Below the pieces are notes generated by a model. That model saw only the letters and a list, made by a program, of their open reading frames with translations, did not search any database and had not been told where the DNA came from. DNA of 64,000 nt. Source: Streptomyces sp. NBC_01669 (GTDB lineage Bacteria > Actinomycetota > Actinomycetes > Streptomycetales > Streptomycetaceae). Each line of letters begins with the position of its first letter. Position 1 is the stretch's first letter. The position numbers and the translations under genes are program-made. The stretch is taken from contig NZ_JAPEQG010000001.1 of the NCBI RefSeq assembly GCF_026339735.1, forward strand, positions 3,782,001-3,846,000, given 5' to 3'. Shown here in pieces: positions 42,742-50,889 of this stretch.

Positions 42742-44340
42742 ATGTCCAGTACAACCACCCCGTGGGACGAGCTCGTCACCTCGGCGTTGCTCGGCACCGA
42801 TCGCCGGCCGTCATCGGCGGGCGGCGATCGGGGGCCGGTCGCGCTCCTGGACGCGGCGGCGCTCCACACCGTGCGGCACAGAGCCGGACTGCTTCCCGCG
42901 CCCGCGGCCGCGCGGCCGGGGACGGCACCCGCCGACCACCGGCCGCCCCTGCCGCCGGCCGCGCGGCGCAGACTCGCCCAACTGCTCGCCGACCGGTCGG
43001 CGCCGAGCGGTGCGGGCGGTCGGCGCGGTGCCGCGCCGGATCTCACCGAGCTGATCCCGCAGTGGCTGGCCACAGCCGGTCTGCACGGCTACCGGGCGCC
43101 GGCGGCGCTGCTCCCGGCGCTTTTGGACGCGGCCCGCGCCCGTACCGACCTGCGGCCGCAGGCCCTGGCGTTCGCCGGGCCGCGTGGGCTGTGGCTGGCC
43201 CGGCTGAACCCCGACTGGAGGTTCGCGCTGCGCGGCTCGTCCGGCGGCGCGCCGCGGCCCGAGGTGACGGACCCGGAGGCGGTGCGCCGGCTGTGGGAGG
43301 AGGGCTTGTTCGCCGAGCGCGTCGCCCTGCTCGGGGCCGTACGCGCACATGATCCGGGGAGCGCGCTCGCGCTGCTGACCAGCACGTGGCCGACGGAGCG
43401 TGCCGAGGACCGGCTGATGTTCGTGGACTCGCTGCGTACCGGGCTGTCCGGTGCGGACGAACCGTTCCTGGAGCAGGCGCTCTCCGACCGCAGCCGCAAT
43501 GTCCGCGCGACAGCCGCCGAGCTGCTGTCCGCGCTGCCGGAGTCGGCGCTGGCCGGGCGGATGGCGGCCCGTGCGGCGTCGTGCGTGAACCCGGACCTGA
43601 CGGCCAGTTCCGCGTCCATCGCCGTGGAGGCGCCGCATGAATGCGATGCGGACATGCAGCGCGACGGCGTGGTCGCGGCGCCGCCGTCCGGCCGGGGCGA
43701 ACGGTCGTGGTGGCTGGGCCAGTTGGTGGAGTCGGCCCCACTGTCCACCTGGCCGGCGCGGTTCGGCGGGCGTACGCCGCAGGAGATCGTCGCGCTGCCC
43801 GTCGCCGACGGCTGGGGTGAGGAACTGCACGCGGCGTGGTGCCGGGCGGCGGTCCGGCAGCGGGCCCCGGAGTGGGCCCGCGCTCTGCTGGGCGCCCCCT
43901 CCATACCCCCGTCGAACGGCCCCGGCACGGCGTCGCTCGCCGAGCGCTCCAAGCTCCTCGCCACACTGCCCGGTACGGAACGGGCCGCGTGGGTGGCCGA
44001 CTTCATTGCCGCGCACGGGCTGTCCGAGGCGTTCCAGCTCCTGGGGGTCTGCACGGTTCCATGGGCGGAGCCGCTGGGCAGATCGGTCGTCGACGCGCTC
44101 GACATCGCCCGCGACGCGGGGAGCTATCCGTGGAGCTTCAGCGGCGTGATGGGTCTCGCCGAGCGCTGTCTGAACCCGGCGGAGGCAGACCGCCTGGAGG
44201 TCCTCACGACGACACCGGACGAGCCGGAGGGCGCGTCGCCGGGAGCCGCCGGCTACTGGTCGGAGGCATTCCAGCGCCTGGTCTCCACCCTGCGGCTGCG
44301 CGCGGCGATGGAGGCGGAGCTGCTGCCGGAGGCGGCGTAG
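42742..44340 (+). CDS. DUF5691 family protein
   Basis: A 532-residue, largely helical protein. It begins TPWDELVTSALLGTDRRPS, and the middle has DPGSALALLTSTWPTERAEDRLMFVDSL followed by LSDRSRNVRATAAELLSALPESALAGRM, which looks like HEAT/Armadillo-type repeats. The end is GVMGLAERCLNPAEADRLE. GAGGAGG precedes ATG 42742. It has no known enzyme motif. DUF5691 genes occur with SWIM, MoxR, DUF5682 and VWA genes in other actinobacteria as I recall; here all five are within 9 kb. It may be a scaffold of the complex. Confidence 0.85.
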   Translation: MSSTTTPWDELVTSALLGTDRRPSSAGGDRGPVALLDAAALHTVRHRAGLLPAPAAARPGTAPADHRPPLPPAARRRLAQLLADRSAPSGAGGRRGAAPDLTELIPQWLATAGLHGYRAPAALLPALLDAARARTDLRPQALAFAGPRGLWLARLNPDWRFALRGSSGGAPRPEVTDPEAVRRLWEEGLFAERVALLGAVRAHDPGSALALLTSTWPTERAEDRLMFVDSLRTGLSGADEPFLEQALSDRSRNVRATAAELLSALPESALAGRMAARAASCVNPDLTASSASIAVEAPHECDADMQRDGVVAAPPSGRGERSWWLGQLVESAPLSTWPARFGGRTPQEIVALPVADGWGEELHAAWCRAAVRQRAPEWARALLGAPSIPPSNGPGTASLAERSKLLATLPGTERAAWVADFIAAHGLSEAFQLLGVCTVPWAEPLGRSVVDALDIARDAGSYPWSFSGVMGLAERCLNPAEADRLEVLTTTPDEPEGASPGAAGYWSEAFQRLVSTLRLRAAMEAELLPEAA

Positions 44341-44384
44341 GGGGTGCGGTGGTGCCGGCGGCGGATTGCGCTGCCTGCGCCGCG

Positions 44385-44473
44385 CTGCGTCCTCAATCCC
44401 CCCGTGGTCTCCAGGGCAGGGGGACCCCTTCGACGGACCCGGCCTCGCACCGGGCGGGCGACTGAGGACGCAG
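44385..44473. repeat. inverted repeat around the convergent DUF5691/icmB ends
   Basis: CTGCGTCCTCA (44385-44395) and TGAGGACGCAG (44463-44473) are perfect 11-bp complements 67 bases apart. The motif with TCCTCAATC/ATTGAGGACG resembles dispersed intergenic repeats common in Streptomyces; a relative (GATTGAGGACGAGG) occurs at about 9768-9781. It may act as a terminator for both convergent genes. Confidence 0.55.
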
Positions 44474-44507
44474 GGCACCGGACGGGCGAGCGCCCCGGCC
44501 CGCCCGG

Positions 44508-44921
44508 TCAGGCGTCTGCGGACTGGCGGACGTTGGCGTTCACCCAGTCGACGATCGAGCCCGTCGTCGCCCCCGGGGTGAAAATCGCCGCGACGCCCTG
44601 CTCCTTCAGCGGTGCGATGTCCGCCTCCGGGATGATGCCGCCGCCGAAGACCTTGATGTCCTCCGCGTCGCGCTCCTTCAGGAGCTCGATCACCTTGGCG
44701 AAGAGCGTGTTGTGCGCGCCGGAGAGGATCGAGAGGCCGATCGCGTCGGCGTCCTCCTGGATCGCGGTGTCGACGATCTGCTCGGGCGTCTGGTGGAGCC
44801 CGGTGTAGATGACCTCCATACCGGCGTCGCGCAGCGCCCGCGCGATCACCTTCGCCCCGCGGTCATGGCCGTCGAGGCCCGGCTTGGCCACCACCACACG
44901 GATCGGACCGGTCACACCCAT
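44508..44921 (-). CDS. icmB: isobutyryl-CoA mutase small (B12-binding) subunit
   Basis: A 137-residue coenzyme B12-binding domain with the base-off motif D-x-H-x-x-G (GLDGHDRGAKVIARAL; His19), SILSGAHNTLF and VFGGGIIPEADIAPL. It stands alone and is not fused to a mutase barrel. The length and sequence match IcmB of Streptomyces as I recall; IcmA/IcmB interconvert isobutyryl- and n-butyryl-CoA, important for valine breakdown and polyketide precursors. No large subunit is in this window. GGAGG lies six bases before ATG 44921. Confidence 0.88.
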   Translation of the reverse strand: MGVTGPIRVVVAKPGLDGHDRGAKVIARALRDAGMEVIYTGLHQTPEQIVDTAIQEDADAIGLSILSGAHNTLFAKVIELLKERDAEDIKVFGGGIIPEADIAPLKEQGVAAIFTPGATTGSIVDWVNANVRQSADA

Positions 44922-45123
44922 CACTGCCTCCACATGCGTCTCCCGTGCCGGAAAGGGCCGGGGATGTGAACGAACGTTATCGACAGCATCCCGCAACCCG
45001 CCGTTTCGCGGTGGGCCGGGAGGGGGAAATCACACCTGGGACATGTTCGCCGGGCCCCGTTCCCGCATCACGCGGCATGCCTGCCGCGCGGGCCACGGAG
45101 GCCAGGGGAGCCGCTATGAGGTC

Positions 45124-45166
45124 GCCGTACCACCGCGCCGTCAGCCGCACGGCACGGTGGTACGGC
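45124..45166. other. long hairpin between divergent icmB and lipase genes
   Basis: GCCGTACCACCG (45124-45135) and CGGTGGTACGGC (45155-45166) form a perfect 12-bp stem. An inner GCCG/CGGC stem extends it across one mismatch. The hairpin sits in a 351-base region in which both flanking genes start and none ends, so it is not an ordinary terminator. It could be an operator, an attenuator in the lipase leader or a small RNA. Confidence 0.6.
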
Positions 45167-45272
45167 TCATCAACAGGTGGTCCGACCAGCCACCCGCGCC
45201 TCTGCCACGGCACCCCATGAGGGCATACGGGGACTTGAGCCGCCTCCCGTGCGCCGAAGCAGGAGGTCGGCC

Positions 45273-46136
45273 ATGAAGGTCCTGCCTTTTCTTCCGCTAC
45301 TGCTGCGCCAGCCGTGTCTGCGTCGCACCTGGCTGTCATCGGCACTGCTGAGAGCCACAGCGTTGGAGCTGATCGTGCTCGTCGGGCACGTGCTCCTCTA
45401 CCCCTCGGGCATGACCGGGGAGCGGCATGAGGCGACACCCCCGCCCGAACAGCCGCCCACCGCACCGGCCGGAACCCGGGCCCTGCCCACCGAGAGCCCC
45501 GAGCGGCGGCCCGTCGTGCTCCTGCACGGGTTCATCGACAACCGCTCCGTCTTCGTCCTGCTGCGCCGCTCCCTCGCCCGGCACGGCTGGCACCATCTGG
45601 AGTCCCTCAACTACTCACCGCTGACGTGTGACATCCGCACGGCCGCCGAACTTCTCGGCCGGCATGTCGAGGAGATCTGCACCCGCACCGGGCACCACGA
45701 GGTCGACGTCGTCGGCCACAGCCTCGGTGGCCTGATCGCCCGCTATTACGTGCAGCGACTCGGCGGTGACCGACGGGTCCACACCCTGGTCACGCTCGGC
45801 ACCCCGCACGGCGGCACCGCCGTCGCCCCGGTGGCCAGTGCGCACCCGATCGTGCGCCAGATGCGCAGCGGTTCCGCCCCGATCGAGGAGCTGCGCCGCC
45901 CCGCACCCGGCTGCCGCACCCGGTTCGTGAGCTTCTGGAGCGAGCTGGACCAGGTGATCGTCCCGGTCGAGGCGGCCTGCATCGACCATCCGGACCTCGA
46001 TGCGCTGAACGTGCGCGTCACCGGGATCGGTCACCTCGCACTGCCGGTCCACCCGGCGGTCGCCGCCGGGATCCGGCAGGCCCTGGAGTCCCCGGAATCG
46101 GCCACCGGACTCATGGGAGCCGCCTCGGTCGCCTGA
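45273..46136 (+). CDS. alpha/beta-hydrolase (triacylglycerol lipase/PGAP1-like)
   Basis: A 287-residue protein with an N-terminal hydrophobic segment (ATALELIVLVGHVLLYP, ~29-44), probably a membrane anchor. The hydrolase core has the oxyanion-hole region VVLLHGFIDNRSVF, the nucleophile GHSLGGLIARYYV (Ser150), TLGTPHGGT, an Asp near 226 (SELDQVIVP) and the His in VTGIGHLALPVHP (His254). This is the order of the EstA/LipB-type lipases, acting outside or at the membrane. AGGAGG precedes ATG 45273. Confidence 0.88.
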   Translation: MKVLPFLPLLLRQPCLRRTWLSSALLRATALELIVLVGHVLLYPSGMTGERHEATPPPEQPPTAPAGTRALPTESPERRPVVLLHGFIDNRSVFVLLRRSLARHGWHHLESLNYSPLTCDIRTAAELLGRHVEEICTRTGHHEVDVVGHSLGGLIARYYVQRLGGDRRVHTLVTLGTPHGGTAVAPVASAHPIVRQMRSGSAPIEELRRPAPGCRTRFVSFWSELDQVIVPVEAACIDHPDLDALNVRVTGIGHLALPVHPAVAAGIRQALESPESATGLMGAASVA

Positions 46137-46439
46137 GAGCCTGTCGGACCGGAGTCCCTCACGGGCACAAGGCCGCCACGCCGTGCCGGGGGCATGCCCC
46201 AGGGCACCATGGCCGCCCGGAGTGCGCTCACAAATAGAACGCGTTTCGAACATAGAGCCAAGGCTCTGTGCACAGTCCGCCGAAAGACGGCCGATTGCCC
46301 GTTTCCTGCGGGCCCGGAACCTGAGGAAGATTGTCGCCGTCACGTACTGCCGGGTACAGTCGCGGCCACTGCTTTCCCCCTGGGATTCCCCCACCGGACC
46401 CCAGACCCAGGTCCTGCTGCCGAGGCGAGAGAGAAGTTG
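46137..46439. other. structured leader of the M23 peptidase gene
   Basis: 303 bases. At 46251-46270 is a 20-base near-palindrome (AGAGCC/GGCTCT core), followed by small hairpins with CCG..CGG and GCCCG/CGGGC stems up to about 46310. I looked for the ydaO (c-di-AMP) signatures GGGGTGAATC and GACAGCTAACCC and did not see them. The function of the structures is unknown. Confidence 0.45.
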
Positions 46440-47921
46440 GTGAACGACCAGCACCCCTACGCCGGGTATGTCGGTTACGACAGCCACTCCACGGGCAGCT
46501 TCGACAGCGACCCGCTCTTCGGCTCCCTCCCGGGCAGCCACGACGGCACGTACGACACCACCGGTTACAGCAGCGGCTACGACACCGGACAGGCCGGGTA
46601 CAGCGGCCCGTACGACTCCACCCAGTGGGACACCGGCGCGCATCAGACCGCCGCGTACGACCCCTATGCCGCGTACGGGACCCAGCACCCGCAGCAGTAC
46701 GACACCACCGCGACCTGGATGCCGGAAGCCCCGGGCATCCCCGCGCAGGGCGGCGCTCCGGACGCGTCGGGCCAGTGGGACACCAACGGCTGGCACCAGA
46801 ACGGCCAGTGGGCGACGACCGGGACGGCCGCTTACGACACCGGCGCGTACGACGCCACTGCCTGGAACACCGGCGCCACGCCCGAGCACGAACAGCAAAC
46901 CGCGCAAACCGCGCACGAGTCGTACGAACCCGAACAGGCCGCGCACGAGGTGTACGAGGACCAGGGTTCCTACGCTCCGTACGAGCCCTACCCGCCCGCC
47001 GGGACCGCGGAGCCCGCGGACATCACCGCGACCTCCGAGTTCGGCGTCGCCGACCTGGACCCGGACCTCGAGGCCGATGTGGACGACGCGGCAGACCGGG
47101 TGGACCACGCGGCGGAGCGCACCGCCGACATCCCCCGCGCTGCGAGCCGTTCCGTCACCCGCGGCGGCGGTGGCAGCCGCGGCCGGCGTCGCACCCCCGC
47201 CAAGCGTTCCGCTCTTCTCACCGTCGCGGTCCCCTCCGCCTGCGTGATGAGCGTCGCCGGTATCGCCGCCGCCTCCGTCGGCGGGCTCGGCAGCGGCGAG
47301 GACACCAAGGACGACACCACGTCGATGGCGGCCGCCGACCCCGGCAGCGTCAAGCCGGTCGCCGCCAACAACAAGCTGGACACCCAGCTCGCCAACCTCA
47401 GCGCCGACGCCGAGAACTTCGCCGACCGCGCCAGCCGCACCCAGGAGCGCATCGACCTGAGGGAGCGGCAGGCCGCCGAGAAGAAGAAGCGCGAGGAGGA
47501 GGCCGCCCGGAAAGAGGCGCTGCGGCCCAAGTTCCTCCTGCCGGTCAAGCAGCACGGCCTCAGCGCCTACTACGGCCAGGCGGGCGTCAACTGGATGTCC
47601 GTGCACACGGGCATCGACTTCCCCGTCTCGTACGGCACTCCGGTGATGGCCGCGACCGACGGCACCGTACGCACCCAGTGGAACAGCGCCTACGGGAACA
47701 TGGCCATCGTCACCACGGCCGACGGTACCGAGACCTGGTATTGCCACCTCAGCAGCACCAGGATCCGCTCGGGCCCGGTCAAGGCCGGTGACGTCATCGC
47801 GTACTCCGGGAACTCCGGCAATTCCACCGGCCCGCACCTGCACTTCGAGGTCCGGCCCGGTGGCGGAGCGGCCATAGACCCGCTGCCCTGGCTCCGCAGC
47901 CACGGCCTCGACCCGACCTGA
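46440..47921 (+). CDS. M23 family metallopeptidase (LytM-type cell-wall endopeptidase)
   Basis: A 493-residue protein. A long N-terminal part (to ~235) rich in Tyr, Gly, Gln and Thr with repeats of GQWDT/YDTGxYD lies on the cytoplasmic side. A membrane segment (SALLTVAVPSACVMSVAGIAAAS) and a coiled-coil (QLANLSADAENFADRASRTQE, RQAAEKKKREEEAARKEA) follow, and then a peptidase domain with Zn ligands HTGIDFPVSYG (His and Asp) and HLHFEVRPGG (His-x-His). It should cut peptidoglycan crosslinks. The start is GTG 46440 (TTG 46437 possible), preceded by GAGAGAAG. Confidence 0.9.
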   Translation: MNDQHPYAGYVGYDSHSTGSFDSDPLFGSLPGSHDGTYDTTGYSSGYDTGQAGYSGPYDSTQWDTGAHQTAAYDPYAAYGTQHPQQYDTTATWMPEAPGIPAQGGAPDASGQWDTNGWHQNGQWATTGTAAYDTGAYDATAWNTGATPEHEQQTAQTAHESYEPEQAAHEVYEDQGSYAPYEPYPPAGTAEPADITATSEFGVADLDPDLEADVDDAADRVDHAAERTADIPRAASRSVTRGGGGSRGRRRTPAKRSALLTVAVPSACVMSVAGIAAASVGGLGSGEDTKDDTTSMAAADPGSVKPVAANNKLDTQLANLSADAENFADRASRTQERIDLRERQAAEKKKREEEAARKEALRPKFLLPVKQHGLSAYYGQAGVNWMSVHTGIDFPVSYGTPVMAATDGTVRTQWNSAYGNMAIVTTADGTETWYCHLSSTRIRSGPVKAGDVIAYSGNSGNSTGPHLHFEVRPGGGAAIDPLPWLRSHGLDPT

Positions 47922-47947
47922 GCAGCAGAGCCCGACACGGCACAGGC

Positions 47948-47985
47948 CCCGCCCGTCGGCAGGGGCGGGCACCCGCGCCCGCCCC
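47948..47985. terminator. overlapping terminator hairpins between M23 and pcrA genes
   Basis: CCCGCCC (47948-47954) can pair with GGGCGGG (47963-47969), or GGGGCGGG (47962-47969) with CCCGCCCC (47978-47985). The two stems exclude each other and lie between convergent genes. Confidence 0.65.
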
Positions 47986-48006
47986 GTCGGCTCCGGAGCG
48001 GATCCC

Positions 48007-50460
48007 CTAGAGCTTCTCCACCGGCGCGTACCGCAGCAGCAGCTTCTTCGGTCGTTCGTCCCCGAAGTCGACCGTCGCCTTCGCCTGGTCGCCGATCCCC
48101 TCGACCGCCGTCACCGTGCCGAGCCCGAACTGGTCGTGCGTGACCCGGTCCCCGACCACCAGCGTGACCGTCGGCTTGTCCGAGGTACGCCGGGTCGCGA
48201 AGCCCGAGGGGCCCGAGCGGGCGCGCGACGAGGACAGCGACGACGTGATCCCCGACGTCGGACCGGCCGGGGCCGCCATCGGCCCGGTCCGCTTCCACTC
48301 CAGGTGCTGGTCCGGGATCTCCTCCAGGAACCGCGACGGCGGGTTGTACGAGGGCTGACCCCACGCACTGCGCATCGCCGCCCGGGTCAGGTAGAGCCGT
48401 TCACGGGCACGGGTGATGCCGACGTACGCGAGGCGCCGCTCCTCCTCCAGCTCCTTGACCTGTCCCAGGGCGCGCATGTGCGGGAAGACGCCGTCCTCCA
48501 TGCCGGTCAGGAACACCACCGGGAATTCGAGCCCCTTGGCCGTGTGCAGCGTCATCAGCGTGATGACGCCGGAGCCGTCCTCGTCCTCGTCGGGGATCTG
48601 GTCGGAGTCGGCCACGAGCGCGACCTTCTCCAGGAACTCGGCGAGCGTGCCCGTGCCCGCACCTTCCTCCCCGGCGGACTCCCCCCGCTCCTGCTCGAAT
48701 TCGAGCGCGACGGCGGCGAGTTCCTGGAGGTTCTCGATCCGCGTCTCGTCCTGCGGGTCCGTGGACGCCTGGAGCTCGGCGAGATAGCCGGTCCGTTCCA
48801 GCACCGCCTCCAGCACCACGGCGGGGCCCGCGCCGGACTCGACGATCGTGCGCAGTTCCTCCATCAGCGTGTTGAACCGCTTGACGGCGTTGGCCGAGCG
48901 GGCCGCCATACCGTACGCCTCGTCGACGCGGCGCAGTGCCTGCGGGAACGTGATCTTCTCGCGCAGCGACAGGGCGTCGATCATCGCCTCGGCGCGGTCG
49001 CCGATACCGCGCTTGGGCACGTTGAGGATGCGGCGCAGCGGGACGGTGTCCTCGGGGTTGGCGAGGACCCGGAGGTAGGCCAGGATGTCCCGGACCTCCT
49101 TGCGCTCGTAGAATCGCACGCCGCCGACGACCTTGTAGGGCAGGCCGACGCGGATGAAGATCTCTTCGAAGACGCGGGACTGCGCGTTCGTCCGGTAGAA
49201 GATCGCGACGTCGCCGGCCTTCGCGTCGCCCGCGTCGGTCAGCCGGTCGATCTCGTCGGCGACGAACTGCGCCTCGTCGTGCTCGGTGTCCGCGACATAG
49301 CCGGTGATCCGGGCGCCCTCGCCCGCGTTCGTCCAGAGGTTCTTGGGGCGGCGGCTCTCGTTGCGCTCGATGACCGCGTTGGCGGCGGAGAGGATCGTCT
49401 GCGTGGAGCGGTAGTTCTGCTCCAGCAGGATCGTCGTCGCGTTCGGGTAGTCCTCCTCGAACTGGAGGATGTTGCGGATGGTCGCGCCACGGAAGGCGTA
49501 GATCGACTGGTCGGCGTCACCCACGACGCAGAGCTCGGCGGGGGCGTCGGCCTCTCCGGCCGGGCCGACCAGCTCGCGTACGAGCGTGTACTGCGCGTGG
49601 TTGGTGTCCTGGTACTCGTCCACGAGGACGTGCCGGAAGCGGCGTCGGTAGTGCTCGGCGACGTCGGGGAACGCCTGGAGCAGATGGACCGTCGTCATGA
49701 TGATGTCGTCGAAGTCCAGTGCGTTGGCCTCGCGCAGCCGGGACTGGTACATCGCGTACGCCTGGGCGAGTGTCTTCTCGAAGCCGTCCGCGGCCTGGCC
49801 GGCGAAGGTCTCCTCGTCGATCAGCTCGTTCTTCAGGTTCGAGACCTTGGCCGTGAACGACTTCGGCGGGAAGCGCTTCGGGTCGAGGTCCAGATCGCGG
49901 CAGACCAGGGCCATCAGCCGCTTGGAGTCGGCCGCGTCGTAGATCGAGAACGACGAGGTGAAGCCGAGCCGCTTCGACTCGCGGCGCAGGATCCGCACGC
50001 ACGCACTGTGGAACGTCATGACCCACATGGCGTTGGCGCGCGGTCCGACGAGCTGCTCGACGCGCTCCTTCATCTCGCCCGCGGCCTTGTTGGTGAAGGT
50101 GATCGCCAGGATCTGGCCGGGGTGCACGCCGCGCTCGGCCAGCAGGTGGGCGATGCGGTGGGTGAGCACCCGGGTCTTGCCGGAGCCCGCGCCGGCGACG
50201 ATGAGCAGCGGCGATCCGGCGTGCACGACCGCGGCGCGCTGCTCGGTGTTCAGCCCGTCGAGCAGGGCGGCGGAGTCGATGGCGGGGCGGTGGGCGCCGT
50301 CCCGGTAGTACGCGTCCCGAGGCGGCGGGGGCGCGTCGAAGACGCCCGCGAAGAGGTCCTCCGGCACCGCTTCGGGTGCGGAGTCCTCGGGGGGCGGCGG
50401 GGGTTCTTCCTCCGAGTGCTGGAGGCCGGCCAGGAAACTGTCGTCAAAGAGGCTGCTCAT
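48007..50460 (-). CDS. pcrA: ATP-dependent DNA helicase PcrA/UvrD
   Basis: An 817-residue superfamily 1A helicase for nucleotide excision repair, replication-fork rescue and transcription-coupled repair. Walker A is GAGSGKT (90-96), followed by ITFTNKAAGEMKERV, VMTFHSACVRILR, LVDEYQDTNHAQY (motif II), VVGDADQSIYAFRGA (motif III), LEQNYRST, and in the 2B/C-terminal part LMTLHTAKGLEFPVVFLTG. A Pro/Glu-rich extension (1-60) precedes the core. The end (VGDRVTHDQFGLGTVTAVEG) is a Tudor-like RNA-polymerase-binding domain. A damage promoter (50470-50492) lies just upstream. Confidence 0.97.
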   Translation of the reverse strand: MSSLFDDSFLAGLQHSEEEPPPPPEDSAPEAVPEDLFAGVFDAPPPPRDAYYRDGAHRPAIDSAALLDGLNTEQRAAVVHAGSPLLIVAGAGSGKTRVLTHRIAHLLAERGVHPGQILAITFTNKAAGEMKERVEQLVGPRANAMWVMTFHSACVRILRRESKRLGFTSSFSIYDAADSKRLMALVCRDLDLDPKRFPPKSFTAKVSNLKNELIDEETFAGQAADGFEKTLAQAYAMYQSRLREANALDFDDIIMTTVHLLQAFPDVAEHYRRRFRHVLVDEYQDTNHAQYTLVRELVGPAGEADAPAELCVVGDADQSIYAFRGATIRNILQFEEDYPNATTILLEQNYRSTQTILSAANAVIERNESRRPKNLWTNAGEGARITGYVADTEHDEAQFVADEIDRLTDAGDAKAGDVAIFYRTNAQSRVFEEIFIRVGLPYKVVGGVRFYERKEVRDILAYLRVLANPEDTVPLRRILNVPKRGIGDRAEAMIDALSLREKITFPQALRRVDEAYGMAARSANAVKRFNTLMEELRTIVESGAGPAVVLEAVLERTGYLAELQASTDPQDETRIENLQELAAVALEFEQERGESAGEEGAGTGTLAEFLEKVALVADSDQIPDEDEDGSGVITLMTLHTAKGLEFPVVFLTGMEDGVFPHMRALGQVKELEEERRLAYVGITRARERLYLTRAAMRSAWGQPSYNPPSRFLEEIPDQHLEWKRTGPMAAPAGPTSGITSSLSSSRARSGPSGFATRRTSDKPTVTLVVGDRVTHDQFGLGTVTAVEGIGDQAKATVDFGDERPKKLLLRYAPVEKL

Positions 50461-50469
50461 CGCCTCACG

Positions 50470-50492
50470 AGTCTAGGGCGACGCACCGACAC
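50470..50492 (-). promoter_or_regulatory. PafBC-type DNA-damage promoter of pcrA
   Basis: On the minus strand: GTGTCGGTG (50492-50484), eight bases, TAGACT (50475-50470). It fits TTGTCRGTG-N8-TAnnnT with only the first T changed. The predicted transcript starts a few bases before ATG 50460, near GAGG. uvrD/pcrA genes are known members of this regulon in mycobacteria. Confidence 0.72.
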
Positions 50493-50699
50493 TCTGCGGC
50501 CGCATGGGAAAGCGCGGCCGGAAGGCACCTACGTACGGAGAGCGCCCACCCACGCCCCGTAAGGAAATCGGGGCCCGGACCGACTCCTCCGGCCCCTCTT
50601 CACCGAGGTCACAAAAACGTATCGGGCATATCGAACATCAACCTTCCCAGCGGCACCACGGTTGGCTAGCGTGCTCCGTCGGGCGGCCCGTACCCCCTT

Positions 50700-50868
50700 G
50701 AGGCGAACCACGCCGAGCGGGCTCCCCCGCCGAATCCGGGCTGCCCACAGGGGAGTTCGGGACCGGGGACCCACATGCAAAACCGGGGTGAATCGGTCTG
50801 TATCCCCACTCGGACCGTAGGGCAGCCTTCCGTTCCGCCCGAACCCGACAGCTAACCCGGCAGGCGGT
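50700..50868 (+). ncRNA. ydaO (cyclic di-AMP) riboswitch
   Basis: The leader of the NlpC/P60 gene has the hallmark pieces of the actinobacterial ydaO/kimA riboswitch in the right order: CCGGGGACCCA (about 50771-50781), ACCGGGGTGAATCGG (50786-50800), then CCTTCCGTTCC and CGAACCCGACAGCTAACCC (to about 50859), with a closing GGCGG near 50863. This RNA class binds c-di-AMP, and in Streptomyces it controls cell-wall hydrolase genes such as rpfA, usually turning them off when c-di-AMP is high. Exact ends are approximate. The gene starts about 20 bases after it. Confidence 0.85.
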
Positions 50869-50889
50869 CCACGGAAGGAGATGCCGGCT

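Noticed and set aside
44508..44921. Truncated methylmalonyl-CoA mutase
   Set aside because: The 137-residue length, own ribosome binding site and intact B12 motif fit a free-standing IcmB subunit, not a broken large mutase.
46130..46150. A shared CCTGAGAGCCTGTCGG sequence (also near 56288) as an insertion-sequence end
   Set aside because: Only a 16-base match with no flanking duplication or transposase; it is probably a dispersed Streptomyces intergenic word.
46137..46439. A ydaO riboswitch upstream of the M23 peptidase
   Set aside because: I looked for the same signature blocks and did not find them.
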